Assembly: GCA_035297145.1 (NCBI GenBank)
Contig: DATGZN010000063.1
Coordinates: forward strand, 62,001 to 126,000
Direction: 5' to 3'
Source: QHXW01 sp035297145
Lineage (GTDB): Bacteria; Acidobacteriota; Terriglobia; Bryobacterales; Bryobacteraceae
Length of the DNA stretch: 64,000 nucleotides
Part shown: positions 40,558 to 48,949 of the stretch, in pieces
How the letters are laid out: every line of letters begins with the position of its first letter
Position numbering within the stretch: position 1 is the stretch's first letter
The notes under the pieces: generated by a model
Database searches by the model: none
Told to the model about the DNA's origin: nothing
The model's input: only the letters and a program-made list of their open reading frames with translations
Translations under genes and position numbers: made by a program

Positions 40558-42396
40558 ATGACGGATTTCCGGGAAATGAAGCCGGTTAGCGTGAGGATCA
40601 CCTCTTCCAGAAGAGCTGCAATTCTGGCGGCTGGAATTATGTCCTTTGCGTTACCGGCGTTCGCTGTCTCACCCGTCAGACTCTCTGGCGCCCTCACTGG
40701 CCTGGTGCATGACGGCGCCGGCGTACCGCAGATGGGCGCAAGCGTCCTTCTGTTTACGCATGAGGATCGTTTGTTTGCCCGTGCGCTGACGGACGACAAA
40801 GGCGGATTTTCTTTCCTGGATCTGCTGCCGGATATTTACTCTATTCGCGTTAGCCTGCGCAGTTTCATGCCGGTGTTCCGCGACAACATCGTGGTGCAAC
40901 CCGGCGTCCGCAGCGTGTTGAACGTTAGCCTGACCACGCTCTTCAGCAGTATCCAACTAATCAAGCCTCCTGCCGGCGATGCGGCGATCATGAGCGATGA
41001 CTGGAAGTGGGTGCTGAGAACGGCGAGCTCTACACGGCCGGTCTTGCGCCTACTCCCGAGTTTGGACCAGGACCCGAACGCGCCCGCGCGCCACGCCGCC
41101 GCGGTGTTTTCTGGGACCAACGGCTTGGTGCAGCTTTCCGGAGGGGACGCAGGCCAGGTGTCGGGCTTCGGGAACGAAGCCGATCTGGGCACGGCGTTTG
41201 CCGTAGCCACCTCATTGTACGGCCGCAATCGAGTGGCGATCAGCGGCAATGTGGGCTACATGGCGCAATCCGGGATGGCAACGGCCGGATTCGGTACCAG
41301 CTACACCCGTGACATGGGTCCCGCCAGCCCGGTGTTTTCCGTCACTATGCGGCAGATGATGATGCCGCATGCCGGGGAAGGCCTGTTCGGTGGCCCCGGA
41401 AACGATCTGCCACCGCTGCGCATGATATCGGCTAGCGTGGGCAACGAAACGCGTGTCTCCGACGCGCTCCGAGTGCAATACGGCTTCTCGCTCGATATGG
41501 TGACGTTTCTGGACCGTCTCCACTACCTCAGCCCGTACTTGCGCGCCGATTACTCGCTCTCGGATTCCAGCAAGCTGGACTTCTCATATACCTCGGGAGA
41601 TGCCCGTCCTGACCTGGACGCAGGTCCAGCCCCGGCGACAGGCGATGATTCCACGTTGCAGCACGACCTCAATGCGCTCGCGCTGCTGCCGCGCATGTCA
41701 CAGCGCGACGATCACATCAAGGTGCAGCGCGGCGAAGATATAGAAGCGGGATACTCGCGTAAGGCCGGGTCGCGAACCTACCGGGCATCGGTTTACAGCG
41801 AGCACGTGAGCAACGCGGCCCTTACGATTGTGGCGCCGGGTGGATTTTATAGCGGCGGCGACATTCTGCCGGATCTTTTTTCCAATAGCTCGGTCTTCGA
41901 CGCGGGCAATTATCAGACCGTTGGCTACACCGCCAGCGTCACGCAACATCTTGGCGACAAGTTTAACGTCAGCGTGATCTACGGTTCCGTGGGAGTACTA
42001 ACGCCCCAGACCGAGCAGCTGGCGTCGAACTCACTGGACGAATTGCGATCGGCGATTCGCGCCGAGCGCCGCAACGCCGTCACCGCTAGAGGCTCGGGTA
42101 CTCTGCGCAAGAGCGGTACGTACTTCATTGCCAGCTACCAGTGGATGGATGACCGGGCCGTCACGCCGGCGCACATTTACTCAACCGATTCCATGCGGCA
42201 GGAGGCGGGCCTGAACGTATGCGTCCGCCAGCCGATTCCCACCTTCTTCTCTCTGCCCTGGCGGATGGAAGCCAGCGCCGATATGCGCAATCTCCTCGCC
42301 CAGGGATATCTACCCCTCTCCGCACCGGACGGCCAGCGCCTTCTGCTCGTGCAGACCCCACGCAGTTTCCGTGGCGGCCTGCGGTTTATTTTCTAG
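40558..42396 (+). CDS. Outer-membrane beta-barrel protein with carboxypeptidase-regulatory-like domain
   Basis: A 612-residue protein with a signal peptide (RRAAILAAGIMSFALPAFA). Residues about 40-120 form a carboxypeptidase regulatory-like beta-sandwich (ALTGLVHDGAGVPQMGASVL, then GGFSFLDLLPDIYSIRVSL). The rest alternates short hydrophobic strands with turns, ending in LRFIF, a C-terminal aromatic typical of outer-membrane barrels. There is no TonB box or plug domain that I can see, so it is not a full TonB-dependent receptor. It follows the GWxTD gene and is probably cotranscribed. ATG 40576 is an alternative start. Confidence 0.7.
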   Translation: MTDFREMKPVSVRITSSRRAAILAAGIMSFALPAFAVSPVRLSGALTGLVHDGAGVPQMGASVLLFTHEDRLFARALTDDKGGFSFLDLLPDIYSIRVSLRSFMPVFRDNIVVQPGVRSVLNVSLTTLFSSIQLIKPPAGDAAIMSDDWKWVLRTASSTRPVLRLLPSLDQDPNAPARHAAAVFSGTNGLVQLSGGDAGQVSGFGNEADLGTAFAVATSLYGRNRVAISGNVGYMAQSGMATAGFGTSYTRDMGPASPVFSVTMRQMMMPHAGEGLFGGPGNDLPPLRMISASVGNETRVSDALRVQYGFSLDMVTFLDRLHYLSPYLRADYSLSDSSKLDFSYTSGDARPDLDAGPAPATGDDSTLQHDLNALALLPRMSQRDDHIKVQRGEDIEAGYSRKAGSRTYRASVYSEHVSNAALTIVAPGGFYSGGDILPDLFSNSSVFDAGNYQTVGYTASVTQHLGDKFNVSVIYGSVGVLTPQTEQLASNSLDELRSAIRAERRNAVTARGSGTLRKSGTYFIASYQWMDDRAVTPAHIYSTDSMRQEAGLNVCVRQPIPTFFSLPWRMEASADMRNLLAQGYLPLSAPDGQRLLLVQTPRSFRGGLRFIF

Positions 42397-42403
42397 GCAA
42401 GAC

Positions 42404-44518
42404 TCATCCGTTCCAGCTTGAGAGTACATCCACGTCCCAGTCCGCCTTGTCGCGGATGGTCACGTGGCTGCCGGCGTAGATTGCGCGAATGGCGCCGCCT
42501 TCCATAGCGTGCCCCGCGGCGTCCACCGTGCCCGCCAGCGTGACGTGCCGCGGAGCGAGCATGGCCGTCACCTCCGGAAGATCCGCGTGACGCAGCAGAT
42601 TAGGCACGAAGTTCGCGAAGGAGCAATCGTAGGATTCGGTGTCCACAACGTTGCGAAACGAAACCAGGCCACCGGCCAAATAGACCTCGCTGATCTTTTT
42701 GTCGAGCGCCGCCGCGAATAGCGCCGGCACCGTGAGCTTGCCGCGCGCCGCCAACGCCACGCGCCTTCCCTCCAACGCGGAGTGCTTTCCGCAGCCCGCG
42801 ACCAGCGCCAGGATATCGCTGACCCACTGCCCCACCAGTGGCCGTCCGAAAATCAATCCGGCCCATGCGTACTCGTCTTCGTGCTCGTGTTCCTCTGCCT
42901 GGCCGGGATTGCCACGCCCGAACTCCGGCCTCAGGTCGCCGATGCCGCGAATATCCGGCACGCACACCGGGAAACCGCGCACCGCGAGCGACTGGTACAA
43001 CTGGCCCTCCGACCATTGCCGGTTGCGCCCGCCCGGATCGAGCGCCAGCACGATCGGCTTATCACTCTTACGCCCGCGCGGCAGGAACAGCCAGCCCGGC
43101 ACCCACACCTGCGCGGCCGATTGCACCTCCACGGCTTCCACATCCACTTCGCGCGATGGCACCCGCCGCAATGTGGCGAGCGGCGCACCGCTCGGCTCGG
43201 CAACGCCGATGAGCGTCCGCAGATCGGCCGGCGTCTTCTGCACTGCGAGCGACTTGTTCATTGCGAACGGCGTCAGACTTCCGAACGTGCGCACCACGCT
43301 GCCCGATTCCGCCACCCACAGCGTGCGGTCCTCTTCCGGAGCCACCGGCGGTTCCTGCTCGACCGGCTGCCCGCTGCCCTTCAGCCATCGCTCGAACCAG
43401 TTGTACACTTTGAGCCTGGTGTCGTAAGCCAGTTCATGCGGCAGCGGGGAATCCGACCATGCGAGGCGGTCCGCATGACCCAGTAGCTCGTACACCTTCT
43501 GCAGTTTTTGAAATTCCTCCCACCCGCCGGTGATATAGTCGGGCGAATACGTGCCGAAGAAATCCTTGTCACTCACCGTTACCAGCAACGGTTTCGGCGC
43601 GAACGGATACATCGTGTCCCAACGGTCGAAGCCCAGCGGTCCCGAACCGATGAAATCCTGCTCGGCATCGTCGGTTGATCCCGGCGGAATGAAGTTCGCG
43701 CAGGCGACATTTTCGGTATTGCCGCTGCACACCACGGCCGCGGCCACCCGGTCATCCACGGCAATCAGAAACATGCTCAGCGTGCCGCCGCCGGATTGGC
43801 CGGTGGTGCCAATGCGTTTGGCATCTACCATGGGCAGCGCGGCCAGGTAATCCAGGCTGCGGATGGCGTCCCACACCTGCAAGCGCGTGCTGGTGTCGCC
43901 GAGTAACAGCATCTGCTTGCCCGGAACCGTGTGCTCATTATCCGGCGATGACAACCGTGAATTCACGCCGTCCGGGCCAGGATAATAAATCCGCTCGCCC
44001 TGCCCCATCGGATCGAACGCCAGCACGACATACCCAAGCCGCACCAGACCCTGGCAACAGCGCTGATACGGAAGATACGCCTTGCCGTTGTGCGAATGTC
44101 CCATTTGAAACAGCACCGCGGGAAACGGCGGCACACCGCGCGTCGGAATATAGAGATTCGCGGGAACGTGGAGTTCCGGCCGGCTCTCATACACCACCTT
44201 CTCGACGCGATAGCCGTCGCGCTCGAACGAACCCACCGTCCGGCCGTGGAGCGGCGCGCGCTCCGGCTCGCCGCCCGCCAGCTTCCAAAACGTCTCCCGC
44301 GCCCAGCGCTGGCGAGTCTTCACCGCCTCAGGCGTGATGAGCCGCGCGATCTCTTCGTTGCGCTGCTGGTACGCCTTCTGCGCGAGCGCGCGCACGTAAT
44401 CCGGCAGACAACGAGGATAGTCACGATATGCCGTGCCTGGATAAGGTTTCTGCGAAAGAGCCGGCAGGCGCAAGAGCGCCGCTGCCCCCGGTAACGCAAG
44501 AAGCTGTCGTCGTGTCAT
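42404..44518 (-). CDS. Large exported alpha/beta hydrolase (acetylxylan esterase-like), two-part
   Basis: A 704-residue protein beginning MTRRQLLALPGAAALLRLPA, a twin-arginine-like signal with a single RR. Residues 100-390 form an alpha/beta hydrolase: VPPFPAVLFQMGHSHNGKAY, VVLAFDPMGQGERIYY, nucleophile GTTGQSGGGTLSMFL, acid and His region PLPHELAYDTRLKVYNWFER. Residues 420-704 look like a second, degenerate hydrolase half (PIVLALDPGGRNRQWSEGQL, VCVPDIRGIGDL) without a visible nucleophile. It acts outside the cytoplasm; substrate unknown, esterified glycans are a guess. Confidence 0.8.
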   Translation of the reverse strand: MTRRQLLALPGAAALLRLPALSQKPYPGTAYRDYPRCLPDYVRALAQKAYQQRNEEIARLITPEAVKTRQRWARETFWKLAGGEPERAPLHGRTVGSFERDGYRVEKVVYESRPELHVPANLYIPTRGVPPFPAVLFQMGHSHNGKAYLPYQRCCQGLVRLGYVVLAFDPMGQGERIYYPGPDGVNSRLSSPDNEHTVPGKQMLLLGDTSTRLQVWDAIRSLDYLAALPMVDAKRIGTTGQSGGGTLSMFLIAVDDRVAAAVVCSGNTENVACANFIPPGSTDDAEQDFIGSGPLGFDRWDTMYPFAPKPLLVTVSDKDFFGTYSPDYITGGWEEFQKLQKVYELLGHADRLAWSDSPLPHELAYDTRLKVYNWFERWLKGSGQPVEQEPPVAPEEDRTLWVAESGSVVRTFGSLTPFAMNKSLAVQKTPADLRTLIGVAEPSGAPLATLRRVPSREVDVEAVEVQSAAQVWVPGWLFLPRGRKSDKPIVLALDPGGRNRQWSEGQLYQSLAVRGFPVCVPDIRGIGDLRPEFGRGNPGQAEEHEHEDEYAWAGLIFGRPLVGQWVSDILALVAGCGKHSALEGRRVALAARGKLTVPALFAAALDKKISEVYLAGGLVSFRNVVDTESYDCSFANFVPNLLRHADLPEVTAMLAPRHVTLAGTVDAAGHAMEGGAIRAIYAGSHVTIRDKADWDVDVLSSWNG

Positions 44519-44550
44519 CGCTCAGATGACAGTCTATCGCAGCGCGTCGA

Positions 44551-45705
44551 TCAGAAAGAAAATCCTGTCAGGAATTCGAGGCGGTTCAGATTGCCCGCAT
44601 CGGAAGGCGGGGCAGTCTCCGGTCCCCAATGCGTGTAACGAAACTCGGGCGCGATCCTCAAGCGCCACAGGCGCATTTCCGCGCCGGCTCCCGCCGTCAC
44701 TCCATAGTGCGATGCCCCGGACACGCCTTGCGGCAAGCGAAATGACGGCCCCAACTCCGCGAACGGTGTGGCCCGGCGCATCACAGGGAGCCGATATTTT
44801 CCGAGCACGGGAAAGTTCCACTCGATGTTGGTGGCGACAAAGTCCGGGCGCCTTTTGCCATTGGTGGTCGTTTCAATCGTTATATGCAGCGGCTGATACA
44901 GGGCATCACCTTCCACCGAGAAACCTTTGGCCAATTCCAGTTCGAGCATCGGACCAACCAGAAAGCTCTGCGGGCCGGGAACGTTGACCGATGTCTCCGA
45001 GAATTGACTGTTGACTTGCGTGAAGCTGCTGCCCTGATAATAGTCGGTCAAATTGGTGCCCAAAAGCGCGCCGGCGGAGAAGCGGTCACCCAGAGGATGC
45101 CAAGCCGACTCGGAGCGGCGGCTGATCCCCACCATCAATTCGATCTGGTCGGGCGTGGTTTGGTGATCCTCAGCCCACCGCGTGTAGCGCAAGGTTGGCG
45201 CAATATCCAAGCCGCACAGGCGCGTCTCCAAACCAAGTCCTGCGGTGATGCCCTTGTGAGAAGGATTGGTACCGTTGAGATTGCCCGCGGTGCGAAACGA
45301 CGGGCCGGCTTCGATGAAGGGTTTGAGCGGCCCAAGCGCGAACCTGTATTTCGCCAGCAAGGGAAACTCCCACGTGATGACGGGTGAGGGCGAGACGCTG
45401 TTCAGTTTGCCATTCGGTTCGACACCGGCAAAAGTATATTCTATCGGGCGGAATAGTCCGTCCAGTTCCAGAGAGAAATTCGCGGGCAGCCCGAACTCAA
45501 GCATCGGGCCGACCAGATAGCGCTTGGGCGTCGAGTAATCGAGGAGCGCTGTGTTGCCCGTCTGAATGTATTGGGTCCGGAAATCGCTACTCAGACCCGC
45601 GCCGGCGACCACGCCAAGAGACAGACTTTGTCCGGAAAGGCAGCACGGCAGGCCAAGAACACTGGATATAAGAAGAGTGATTGTGCGATGAGTCTGTGAA
45701 GGCAT
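44551..45705 (-). CDS. Outer-membrane beta-barrel protein with internal duplication
   Basis: A 384-residue protein with a signal peptide. Residues about 30-195 and 208-384 are two copies of the same barrel-like unit: each has YLVGPMLEFGLPANFSLELD or SFLVGPMLELELAKGFSVEG, PLLAKYRFALGPLKPFIEAG or PVLGKYRLPVMRRATPFAEL, GPSFR, and ITAGLGLETRLCGLDIAPTL or VTAGAGAEMRLWRLRIAPEF. Each unit would make about eight strands. Function unknown. The last residues (FLTGFSF) fit BAM recognition of a C-terminal aromatic. Confidence 0.75.
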   Translation of the reverse strand: MPSQTHRTITLLISSVLGLPCCLSGQSLSLGVVAGAGLSSDFRTQYIQTGNTALLDYSTPKRYLVGPMLEFGLPANFSLELDGLFRPIEYTFAGVEPNGKLNSVSPSPVITWEFPLLAKYRFALGPLKPFIEAGPSFRTAGNLNGTNPSHKGITAGLGLETRLCGLDIAPTLRYTRWAEDHQTTPDQIELMVGISRRSESAWHPLGDRFSAGALLGTNLTDYYQGSSFTQVNSQFSETSVNVPGPQSFLVGPMLELELAKGFSVEGDALYQPLHITIETTTNGKRRPDFVATNIEWNFPVLGKYRLPVMRRATPFAELGPSFRLPQGVSGASHYGVTAGAGAEMRLWRLRIAPEFRYTHWGPETAPPSDAGNLNRLEFLTGFSF

Positions 45706-45883
45706 AGAATGGCGAACACTGTAGCGAACATTCTGCAGCGCAAGCCGAGGGCCATGCGGTCAGTGTTGATGACTCAAGCACGTTACCCCGGCGTGCATGT
45801 GACACACGTTCACAGACGTGCGCTCGAAGGTACGGGTCACGAAACACAAGTGTTGAATAGTGATTTTGCCGTAGCCGTGTCTG

Positions 45884-46399
45884 CTACCGGCGCCCGATTT
45901 CCAAGCGTGCTGTTCCGCCTTTTGGATCGGTGAACTCGTACACTTCGGGCTGTGCGGAAACCTGCTTGATCGTGGCCTGCCGCCATTCGAGCTTGGAGCC
46001 GGGTGCGCCCTCTTTATACCAGCCGCTCACGATGTACTGTGCAGGTTCACTCGATCCCCACGCATAGCACGAGCCTAGCGGCACCATTCCACCGGCGGAA
46101 GGCTGCGCGCTCGCGGCCGACCACACGTCATGCCAGCCTGCTTTTTCCTGGTGCAGGCACTTGATTTTCAAATCGACCGCGCACGTGTCTTTTTGGAAGC
46201 GGCTCACTACAAACTCGCGAGCCCAGTCGCCGGATGGGAACGTCGCCTGCACCGAGACATTGTCTTCGGGCGCCGTTTGGCCGTCACATGGGATACGGCT
46301 GCGCAGTGGGACGCTCTTGGCGGGGTCGACGGGCTCGCGCGAGGGATGCCCCAGACCGAAAATCAAAAGCAATGCGAAGAAATAGTCCATCCATTTCAT
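45884..46399 (-). CDS. Exported hypothetical protein
   Basis: A 171-residue protein with an N-terminal hydrophobic segment (MKWMDYFFALLLIFGLG). The mature part has several Cys (IPCDGQ, DTCAVDLKIKCLHQ, LGSCYAWG) and ends in beta-like EVYEFTDPKGGTARLEIGRR. It is not recognised. It lies 44 bases downstream of the FKBP gene on the same strand. Confidence 0.55.
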   Translation of the reverse strand: MKWMDYFFALLLIFGLGHPSREPVDPAKSVPLRSRIPCDGQTAPEDNVSVQATFPSGDWAREFVVSRFQKDTCAVDLKIKCLHQEKAGWHDVWSAASAQPSAGGMVPLGSCYAWGSSEPAQYIVSGWYKEGAPGSKLEWRQATIKQVSAQPEVYEFTDPKGGTARLEIGRR

Positions 46400-46443
46400 T
46401 AACGCATGGCAGTCGAGACTCGATCAACTCAACGAGAGCGCAA

Positions 46444-46902
46444 TCACGCGCCCCCAATGCCCAGCAACTCGATCTCAAAGATGAGCGTGGCGCCGCCGGG
46501 AATTTCAGGGGGACTTCCGCGATCGCCATACGCGATGCTGGAAGGGCATACCAATTGCGACTTGCCGCCGACCTTCATCTTCTGCACGCCTTCCGTCCAG
46601 CAGGGAATCACTTGATTGAGAGGAAATGTCGCCGGCTCGTTTCGCTTATAAGAACTGTCAAACTCCGTCCCATTTACCAGCGTGCCGCGATAGTGGACCT
46701 TCACCTGGTCAGTGGCCTTGGGAGACGCGCCTGTGCCGGCCTGTAGTTCGCGGTATACCAGACCGCTCGCCGTTCGGGTGGCGCCTGGCATCGCAGCCGC
46801 CTTTTCGAGATAAGCTTGGGACCCCGCCGGATCCGCAGCCGTCGGGCCCGACGAGGAGCACGAAATGAGCACAGCCGAAAGAAGAATCAACAAAAGTCGC
46901 AT
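46444..46902 (-). CDS. FKBP-type peptidyl-prolyl isomerase lipoprotein
   Basis: A 152-residue protein. The signal peptide ends with a lipobox (LLSAVLISCSSSG). Residues 40-152 are an FKBP domain: TRTASGLVYRELQAGTGASP, VKVHYRGTLVNGTEFDSSY, VIPCWTEGVQKMKVGGKSQL, IPGGATLIFEIELLGI. The active-site residues (Tyr, Asp, Phe, Trp equivalents) are largely kept. It probably assists folding in the periplasm. It precedes the hypothetical exported gene by 44 bases. Confidence 0.92.
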   Translation of the reverse strand: MRLLLILLSAVLISCSSSGPTAADPAGSQAYLEKAAAMPGATRTASGLVYRELQAGTGASPKATDQVKVHYRGTLVNGTEFDSSYKRNEPATFPLNQVIPCWTEGVQKMKVGGKSQLVCPSSIAYGDRGSPPEIPGGATLIFEIELLGIGGA

Positions 46903-46977
46903 GGGGTCAGGTTAGCAGATGACTCTCCGGGAAAGCAGCACCCGGCTGGTGTGATTCTCCCGCGAAACGCGTAAAGG

Positions 46978-47002
46978 GACCGCCGGCTGAAAGCGGTCCC
47001 TG
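46978..47002 (-). terminator. Terminator hairpin after the DJ-1-like gene
   Basis: GGGACCGC (46978-46985) pairs with GCGGTCCC (46995-47002), 9-base loop. Read leftward it is followed by TTTA, a short T run, 20 bases after the stop of the DJ-1-like gene. Confidence 0.65.
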
Positions 47003-47021
47003 AAGTTCGGCCTAGTAAGAA

Positions 47022-47795
47022 CTAATCCATCTTCATACCCTTCATGCCATCCTCCATCTTCACAGTGGCGGACCCGTCGCCCTTCCAGCCTGTGCCTTCA
47101 TATTCCATCATTTGGGCCGTGCTCTCCGCGACATCGCGCCCGAAGTAAAGCTCCACGATATGCAATGCCAGGTCGATGCCGGAGCTCAAGCCGCCCGCGG
47201 TGAAGATCACCCCGTCGCTCTGCACGTAGCGCTTATTGGTTTCGAGCTTCGCATCGGGAAAGTGATTTTGGAAGTCCTCCCAGGCATCGTGATGCGTGGT
47301 GGCCTTCTTCCCTTTCAACAGACCCGCCTCCGCGAGCTGGTACGCGCCCGTGCAGACCGACATCACCACGTCGCTCTGCGCCGCCATCTTGCGGAGCCAG
47401 TCCATCATTTTGGGCGATTGTCCGCTTTGCGCGGGGACCACGACCACGTTCGGTTGCGGAGCGTTGTCGAACGTGTAATCGGGAATAATCTGCATTCCGT
47501 CGGAAGCGTGGATGGGCTTCTTGCTATCCGAAACGGTGTAGAGGTCGAAGACATGCATGTCGCGCATCTCCTTACCTCTCGAAGGAATCATGACGTCCTG
47601 GAAAACCTCCCAGGGGCCGGCGAAATCGATCATCACGGCGCCCTCTGTCAAGACAAAGGCGACCTTGATTCTGCCTTTGGCGGAGGCAGCTAGTTTTGCA
47701 GCGGTTGCGGGAAATGGGTTTGGCGTTGGCTGGCCAAATACCAGCGACGCGGAAGCCAGAAGCGTGAGAACGAGTGTTTTGGTTGTAGTAAGCAT
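47022..47795 (-). CDS. Exported DJ-1/PfpI-family protein
   Basis: A 257-residue protein with a signal peptide (KTLVLTLLASASLVFGQPT). The DJ-1/PfpI fold shows IKVAFVLTEGAVMIDFAGPWEVFQDV, the nucleophile Cys in VVMSVCTGAYQLAEAGLLKG, His in KATTHHDAWEDF, and YVQSDGVIFTAGGLSSGIDL. It is the AraC/isonitrile hydratase-like subgroup without a DNA-binding domain. Export is unusual, since relatives are cytoplasmic. The C-terminus is Met/Lys/Gly-rich (VKMEDGMKGMKMD), perhaps metal-binding. Activity unknown. Confidence 0.85.
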   Translation of the reverse strand: MLTTTKTLVLTLLASASLVFGQPTPNPFPATAAKLAASAKGRIKVAFVLTEGAVMIDFAGPWEVFQDVMIPSRGKEMRDMHVFDLYTVSDSKKPIHASDGMQIIPDYTFDNAPQPNVVVVPAQSGQSPKMMDWLRKMAAQSDVVMSVCTGAYQLAEAGLLKGKKATTHHDAWEDFQNHFPDAKLETNKRYVQSDGVIFTAGGLSSGIDLALHIVELYFGRDVAESTAQMMEYEGTGWKGDGSATVKMEDGMKGMKMD

Positions 47796-47828
47796 GAATG
47801 CAGTATCAGTTCAGTAGCTCCTCCAAGC

Positions 47829-48086
47829 GACTATATCTGCCTGCACGTAGGATCCAAGTCACACCTGTTGCGCCGCAGCATGTCAGAGCTCGAGCAAGAG
47901 TTAGATCAGACTGTGTTTTGCCGCATTCACCGTTCCAGCATCGTGAACCTGGATCGCGTGCAAGGCTTGAAGCTGAACAAAGATGGCGAATACGAAGTGC
48001 AACTCATTGGTGGAGATCGGGTCCGCTTGACTCGGCGTTATCGGAAGCAACTGCAATCGAGGCTGGGGATGCGGAGTGCTACGTGA
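47829..48086 (+). pseudogene. LytTR DNA-binding domain remnant without receiver
   Basis: From 47829 the frame reads DYICLHVGSKSHLLRRSMSE and then TVFCRIHRSSIVNLDRVQGL and GGDRVRLTRRYRKQLQSRLG, which is most of a LytTR domain. No receiver or other regulatory domain precedes it, and no start with a ribosome binding site exists; the first ATG (within RRSMSELE) would cut the domain. It may be a decayed LytTR regulator or a small DNA-binding remnant. Confidence 0.65.
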
Positions 48087-48133
48087 CAGTAAGAACCAAA
48101 CCCCTGCCGACAGCATGGTGCTAAACTCCGAGT

Positions 48134-48346
48134 ATGGATCGGGTCGAGGAGATCGAGGACGCTATCAGTGGTCTGGCGCCAGATGAATACCAGCGCCTTG
48201 TCCAGTGGTTTCGTACACGTGAGCAAGCTCGCTGGGATGCCCAGATGGATCGAGATTCCTCTGCCGGCAAGCTCGACTTCCTCTTTGACGAGGCCGACGA
48301 GGAGTCTGCGCATGGACTGCTTCGCGAGTGGCCAGAACGGAAGTGA
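48134..48346 (+). CDS. Antitoxin-like small protein, toxin partner broken
   Basis: A 70-residue acidic protein, MDRVEEIEDAISGLAPDEYQ, followed by WFRTREQARWDAQMDRDSSA and GKLDFLFDEADEES. This is a widespread antitoxin type (LxPEEYxxFxxWFxxR..WDxQxxxD..AGKLDxLxxEA), usually paired with a RelE/HigB-like toxin. Its stop overlaps the GTG of the next short frame. That frame encodes only the ends of a toxin, so the antitoxin is orphaned. Confidence 0.8.
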   Translation: MDRVEEIEDAISGLAPDEYQRLVQWFRTREQARWDAQMDRDSSAGKLDFLFDEADEESAHGLLREWPERK

Positions 48347-48441
48347 ACTCTGTTGCGACTCGCCGTTTTTGGAGTCTGTTCCACGATACATGGGTTTGGA
48401 TCGGCACACATACTGAGTGCGATCGGCTTGTGGATTCCTAA
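48343..48441 (+). pseudogene. RelE/HigB-like toxin with in-frame internal deletion
   Basis: GTG 48343 overlaps the antitoxin stop. The 32-codon frame encodes NSVATRRFWSLFH, like the N-terminus of the usual toxin, fused directly to TWVWIGTHTECDRLV, like its C-terminal strand (family pattern WVWIGSHAEYDRL). About 60 central codons are missing. The frame is kept, so a 32-residue peptide may still be made, but it cannot form the toxin fold. Confidence 0.75.
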
Positions 48442-48472
48442 GATCGCGGCCACGCAGCCCGCTGCGTTATCT

Positions 48473-48500
48473 AAATCCCAAATCCCAAATCCCAAATCCC
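48473..48500. repeat. Four AAATCCC heptamer units
   Basis: AAATCCC is repeated at 48473, 48480, 48487 and 48494 without a gap, in non-coding DNA upstream of the 123-residue protein gene. The same heptamer recurs at 49976-50023. Confidence 0.8.
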
Positions 48501-48574
48501 GTATCGCATGCGTCCGCACCACCGCACCTACTTTATATACACTGTCAATGGCGTTACCGGGGAGGACGCGTCGC

Positions 48575-48946
48575 ATGGCAAAACCGGCCGCAGCAACCGT
48601 ACCGTCAGACAAACTCGAGTTGTACGAAAAGCTGGTAGCCACAAATCCGAACGTGGAACGGAAGGGCGCGACCGTGCCGTACACGTCGCTGAACGGTCAT
48701 ATGTTCAGCTACCTCAGCAAACAAGGCAAGCTGGCGCTCCGGCTCCCCGCCGGTGAGCGCGAGGCGTTTCTCAAGAAATATAAGGCCAAATTGTGCGAAG
48801 CGTATGGCGTGGTGCAACCCGAGTACGTCGAGGTTCCTGACTCATTGCTCGCCTCGACGCAGGAATTGAAGAAGTTTTTCGAAAGCAGCTACGCCTACGT
48901 AGCTTCGCTCAAGCCAAAGCCCACCACACGAAAGAGAAAGGCCTGA
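48575..48946 (+). CDS. Conserved hypothetical protein, TfoX/DUF1801-like size
   Basis: A 123-residue protein from ATG 48575, preceded by GGGGAGGA. It reads VPYTSLNGHMFSYLSKQGKL and then LRLPAGEREAFLKKYKAK, followed by FFESSYAYVASLKPKP and a Lys/Arg tail. The fold looks like small alpha/beta proteins of the TfoX N-terminal or YdhG type, but I am not certain. Function unknown. The upstream extension in the same frame crosses the AAATCCC repeats and is not coding. It is convergent with the VWFA gene. Confidence 0.65.
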   Translation: MAKPAAATVPSDKLELYEKLVATNPNVERKGATVPYTSLNGHMFSYLSKQGKLALRLPAGEREAFLKKYKAKLCEAYGVVQPEYVEVPDSLLASTQELKKFFESSYAYVASLKPKPTTRKRKA

Positions 48947-48949
48947 CCG

